Shown here: positions 61,381-64,000 of the stretch, piece after piece
Layout of the letters: each line of letters begins with the position of its first letter
Position numbering within the stretch: the first letter of the stretch is position 1
Origin: Granulicella sp. 5B5
GTDB taxonomy: Bacteria; Acidobacteriota; Terriglobia; Terriglobales; Acidobacteriaceae
Assembly (NCBI RefSeq): GCF_014083945.1
Contig: NZ_CP046444.1
Coordinates: 1,612,001 to 1,676,000, forward strand
Direction of reading: 5' to 3'
Length of the DNA: 64,000 nucleotides
Notes under the pieces: generated by a model
The model's input: the letters and a program-made list of their open reading frames with translations, nothing else
Database searches by the model: none
Told to the model about the DNA's origin: nothing
Translations under genes and position numbers: made by a program

Positions 61381-61992
61381 GTGGCCTTCGAACTACCTCC
61401 CCTTCCCTATGACTATGCGGCGCTTGAGCCGACCATCGACGAAGCGACGATGAAACTGCACCATGACAAACACCACCAGGCCTATGTAACCAATCTGAAC
61501 GGCGCGGTGGAGAAGCACCCGGACCTTGGCAAGAAGACGCCTGAAGAGTTGGTTGCGGACCTGGGCGCCATTCCTGAAGATGTACGCGGCGTGGTGCGCA
61601 ACAACGGCGGCGGCCATGTAAACCACACGATGTTCTGGGAAATCATGAAGCCGGGCGGCGGCGGCACGCCGACAGGCGATATCGGCGAGCAGATCACGAC
61701 GGACTTTGGCTCGTTCGATGATTTCAAGAAAAAGTTCAACGAGGCGACGGCCAAGCAGTTTGGTTCGGGCTGGGGCTTCCTGGTGTACAAGGGCGGCAAG
61801 CTGGAGATTGTGACTAAGCCGAACCAGGACTCGCCGATCTCGGATGGACTTTTTCCGATCCTGGGCAACGACGTTTGGGAGCACGCCTACTATCTGAAGT
61901 ACAACAACCGCCGCCCGGAGTACCTGGCTGCATGGTGGGATGTTGTGAACTGGGACGAAGTGAACAAGCGCTTCGCTACTGCGAAGAAGTAG
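61381..61992 (+). CDS. sodA: Superoxide dismutase, Mn-type (Fe/Mn family)
   Basis: 203 residues from a GTG with aaaggag upstream. Metal ligands H27 ([11 protein letters not shown]), H82 (HVNHTMFW), D164 and H168 ([11 protein letters not shown]). The NNGGGHVNH and GSGWGFLV patterns point to manganese rather than iron. Cytoplasmic, no signal peptide. A terminator follows. Confidence 0.96.
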   Translation: MAFELPPLPYDYAALEPTIDEATMKLHHDKHHQAYVTNLNGAVEKHPDLGKKTPEELVADLGAIPEDVRGVVRNNGGGHVNHTMFWEIMKPGGGGTPTGDIGEQITTDFGSFDDFKKKFNEATAKQFGSGWGFLVYKGGKLEIVTKPNQDSPISDGLFPILGNDVWEHAYYLKYNNRRPEYLAAWWDVVNWDEVNKRFATAKK

Positions 61993-62012
61993 TTTGTTCC
62001 GCAGATAGAAAC

Positions 62013-62045
62013 GAGGCCGCCTTTCGGGGCGGCCTCTGCTGTTTT
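62013..62045 (+). terminator. Terminator of sodA
   Basis: Stem gaggccgcc/ggcggcctc (62013-62021 with 62028-62036), followed by tgctgtttt. Confidence 0.8.
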
Positions 62046-62062
62046 CCTGGTTGCCTTGAGAG

Positions 62063-62316
62063 CTAGTGGAGTTGGGCTACGACCGACTGGTCGTTGGGGT
62101 ACTCGTGTGCGCGGGCGAGCTCGGGACTGGCGGGGTCGCAGTTGCGCCAGGCATCGAGGAACTTGACGTACTCGGAGCGGGCGAGGTCATCTGCAACATG
62201 TCGTGGCCTGCCATACCCATCTGTGCGCTCGCCGTGCCAACCAGGAGGGCTGCGCCCGCTGCCAGGGTGAGAAGTCTGCCTGCGAGACAAACGTGTAAAT
62301 TTCGAGTGACTGTCAT
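62063..62316 (-). pseudogene. Frameshifted remnant: signal peptide followed by TPR-type protein end
   Basis: From ATG 62316 one frame encodes a signal peptide (LLTLAAGAALLVGTASAQMG) and then degenerates into Ser/Pro/Thr-rich shadow sequence. A different frame of the same DNA, ending at 62063, reads DLARSEYVKFLDAWRNCDPASPELARAH. This resembles the final repeat of acidobacterial TPR/kinase-type proteins (...FLxLWKDADPDIPELxxA...). The two parts would be joined by a shift near 62195, and the body of the protein is absent. A decayed gene or deletion fusion. Confidence 0.5.
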
Positions 62317-62535
62317 CTGGAGTGTCGACCTTCCGGCAAGCATACAGCGGTGGCTTGCGGCACCTGCGAAATATGCAGCGTAGAGGCTTAAGGATAGGAT
62401 CGAAGAAGATGAGAGACCACACGGGGCGGATTCGCACAGACCGCCGCTAACCGCACAGGGACGTTCGAACCCGAATCTTAGCAGGTAGTTCGCGCGTCTC
62501 ACTTCGTGAACGGCAATCAAACTTCCTGAGGCAAT

Positions 62536-64000
62536 ATGTGGATCGTACGGCTAGCGCTACGCCGCCCTTACACCTTCGTCGTGCTGTCGATGCTCATTGC
62601 GATTCTGGGCATCGGGTCGGCGATTGAGACGCCGAAGGACATCTTTCCGTACATCGACATTCCTGTTGTCAGCATCGTCTGGACGTATTCGGGCCTGACG
62701 CCGCAGGAGATGGACGGACGGATCGTGACGGTGTGTGAGCGCGCGCTGACGACCACCGTAAACGACATCGAGCATACGGAGAGCGAGAGCTACCAAGGCA
62801 TCGCGGTGATCAAGGTTTACTTTCAGCCGGGCGTGAAGGTGGACCTGGCGGTGGCTCAGGTGACCTCGATTGTGCAGACGATTTTGCGTGTGCTGCCGCC
62901 GGGGTCGTTCCCGCCGTTTGTGATCAAGTACGACGCGTCGTCGGTGCCGATTCTTCAGCTGGCGCTGAGCGGGAGAGGACTGAGCGAGGCCGATCTGTAT
63001 GACGATGGACTGCAGTTCGTGCGGCCTCGGCTGGCCAATGTGAAGGGCGCCAGCGTTCCGCTACCCTACGGCGGCAAAGTAAAGCAGGTGATGGTGGACA
63101 CCGACCCGCAGCTGCTGTTTGCACATCACCTTTCGGCGACCGACGTCTCGACGGCCATCTCGCAGCAGAGCCTGATTCTGCCGGCAGGCACGGCGCGCAT
63201 GGGAGACAGGGAGTACGTCGTGAAGACGAACTCCAGCCCGCTCGACCTGAACCAGCTGAACGATCTGCCGATCCGGGCGTCGAATGGTGCTGTCGTCTAT
63301 ATCAAGGATGTCGCGCAGGTGCACATGGGGTTCGCCGAACAGACGAACATTGTGCGCGAGAACGGACAACGCGCTGCTCTGCTGACGGTGCTGAAGAACG
63401 GCCAGACTTCGACACTGGATATCGTCTCGCAGACGAAGTCGATGATTCCGCGATTGACGGCTGGCCTGGGCACGCTGAAGATTACGCCACTGTTCGACCA
63501 GTCGATCTTTGTGCGCAGCTCGATTAACGAAGTGGTGCGCGAGGCGACGATCGCCGCATTGTTGACGGGTTTGATGATCCTGCTGTTTCTGGGGTCGTGG
63601 CGGTCGACGATCATCGTCTGTATCTCAATCCCCCTGTCGATTGCGACATCGCTGGTTATTTTGACGGCGATGGGCGAGAGCATCAACGTGATGACGCTGG
63701 GTGGGCTGGCGCTGGCGGTCGGCATCCTGGTGGACGATGCAACGGTGGAGATTGAGAACACGCACCGCAACATGGCGGAGAAGCTGCCGCTGACGCGCGC
63801 CATCCTTCACTCCGCTCAGCAAGTGGCGGCGCCGGCGTTTGTGTCGACGCTTTCGATCTGCATTGTGTTTGTGCCCGTGGTGCTGCTGACGGGCGCGGCG
63901 AAATATCTGTTTACGCCGCTGGCTGAGGCTGTAGCATTTGCAATGCTCGCGAGCTACTTCCTCTCGCGTACATTGCTGCCGACGATGATGCACTTCCTGT
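62536..64000 (+). CDS. RND-family efflux pump, 5' part (runs off the window)
   Basis: Starts at ATG 62536 with gagg 5 nt upstream; 488 codons are inside the window and the 3' end is beyond it. The N-terminal helix (RPYTFVVLSMLIAILGIGSA) and porter motifs (TYSGLTPQEMDGRI, VIKVYFQPG, GGKVKQVMVDTDP) belong to the multidrug/metal RND superfamily. TM4 keeps the full Asp pair D400-D401 (GILVDDATVEIEN), in contrast to the pump at 15656-18835. No adaptor gene precedes it, so partners may follow downstream. Confidence 0.93.
   Translation, partial: MWIVRLALRRPYTFVVLSMLIAILGIGSAIETPKDIFPYIDIPVVSIVWTYSGLTPQEMDGRIVTVCERALTTTVNDIEHTESESYQGIAVIKVYFQPGVKVDLAVAQVTSIVQTILRVLPPGSFPPFVIKYDASSVPILQLALSGRGLSEADLYDDGLQFVRPRLANVKGASVPLPYGGKVKQVMVDTDPQLLFAHHLSATDVSTAISQQSLILPAGTARMGDREYVVKTNSSPLDLNQLNDLPIRASNGAVVYIKDVAQVHMGFAEQTNIVRENGQRAALLTVLKNGQTSTLDIVSQTKSMIPRLTAGLGTLKITPLFDQSIFVRSSINEVVREATIAALLTGLMILLFLGSWRSTIIVCISIPLSIATSLVILTAMGESINVMTLGGLALAVGILVDDATVEIENTHRNMAEKLPLTRAILHSAQQVAAPAFVSTLSICIVFVPVVLLTGAAKYLFTPLAEAVAFAMLASYFLSRTLLPTMMHFL

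Overview
The window is about 64 kb of a GC-rich bacterial chromosome (roughly 60 % GC by eye). It most resembles an acidobacterium of the Terriglobus/Granulicella/Edaphobacter type. The reasons are three very large Oar-like TonB-dependent receptors with an N-terminal carboxypeptidase-regulatory-like domain, many dispersed small hairpin repeats, a TPR-type C-terminal remnant of a kind I associate with this phylum, and an overall metabolic and polysaccharide gene set that fits. This placement is an inference from protein style; no rRNA or tRNA gene is visible.

Layout. 0-4.4 kb: a histidine kinase with an ethylene-receptor-like membrane domain, a Tat-exported six-hairpin glycosidase, two small GlsB-type membrane proteins and a RelE/HigA-type toxin-antitoxin pair. 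4.5-8.2 kb: a translation operon on the minus strand (rplM-rpsI-rpsB-tsf) behind a near-consensus promoter and a leader of about 400 nt, with palindromic repeats between the genes. 8.3-15.3 kb: a TonB-dependent receptor and two multi-pass glycosyltransferases. Between the two glycosyltransferases lies one copy of a 0.3-kb dispersed repeat and a decayed lipoprotein-like fragment. 15.6-24.8 kb: a compact efflux cassette. It holds a secreted protein, a DUF190 protein, a TolC-like protein, an adaptor and an RND pump on the minus strand, and a divergent response regulator/kinase pair that probably controls them. Its codon usage looks less GC-biased than its surroundings. 25-31 kb: polytopic membrane proteins, including an O-antigen-polymerase-like protein and a truncated paralogue, an unpaired ABC permease and a RodZ-like HTH membrane protein.

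31-48 kb: a second TonB-dependent receptor; metK behind a good promoter and a structured leader of about 160 nt; an acyltransferase; a tandem cyclophilin with one degenerate domain; an AmpG-like MFS permease; a transglutaminase-like protein; Ada; an HtrA-type protease; the second copy of the 0.3-kb repeat; a third TonB-dependent receptor; and a DUF2237 protein. 48-52.5 kb: a three-gene phosphorelay cluster and a HigBA module. 52.5-64 kb: an ABC-F ATPase; a 36-residue membrane peptide; an SDR; an ArsR-SRPBCC(2)-SRPBCC-VOC operon; HicAB; a GH15 glucoamylase-like enzyme; Mn-type superoxide dismutase; a frameshifted gene remnant; and the 5' part of a second RND pump that runs off the right end.

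The most noteworthy signals are: the ethylene-sensor-like kinase with an altered Asp; an RND pump lacking most of the canonical proton-relay residues; dispersed repeat families, two members of which have become coding sequence; the 312-bp repeat pair; long or structured leaders before rplM and metK; and operator palindromes embedded in toxin-antitoxin promoters.
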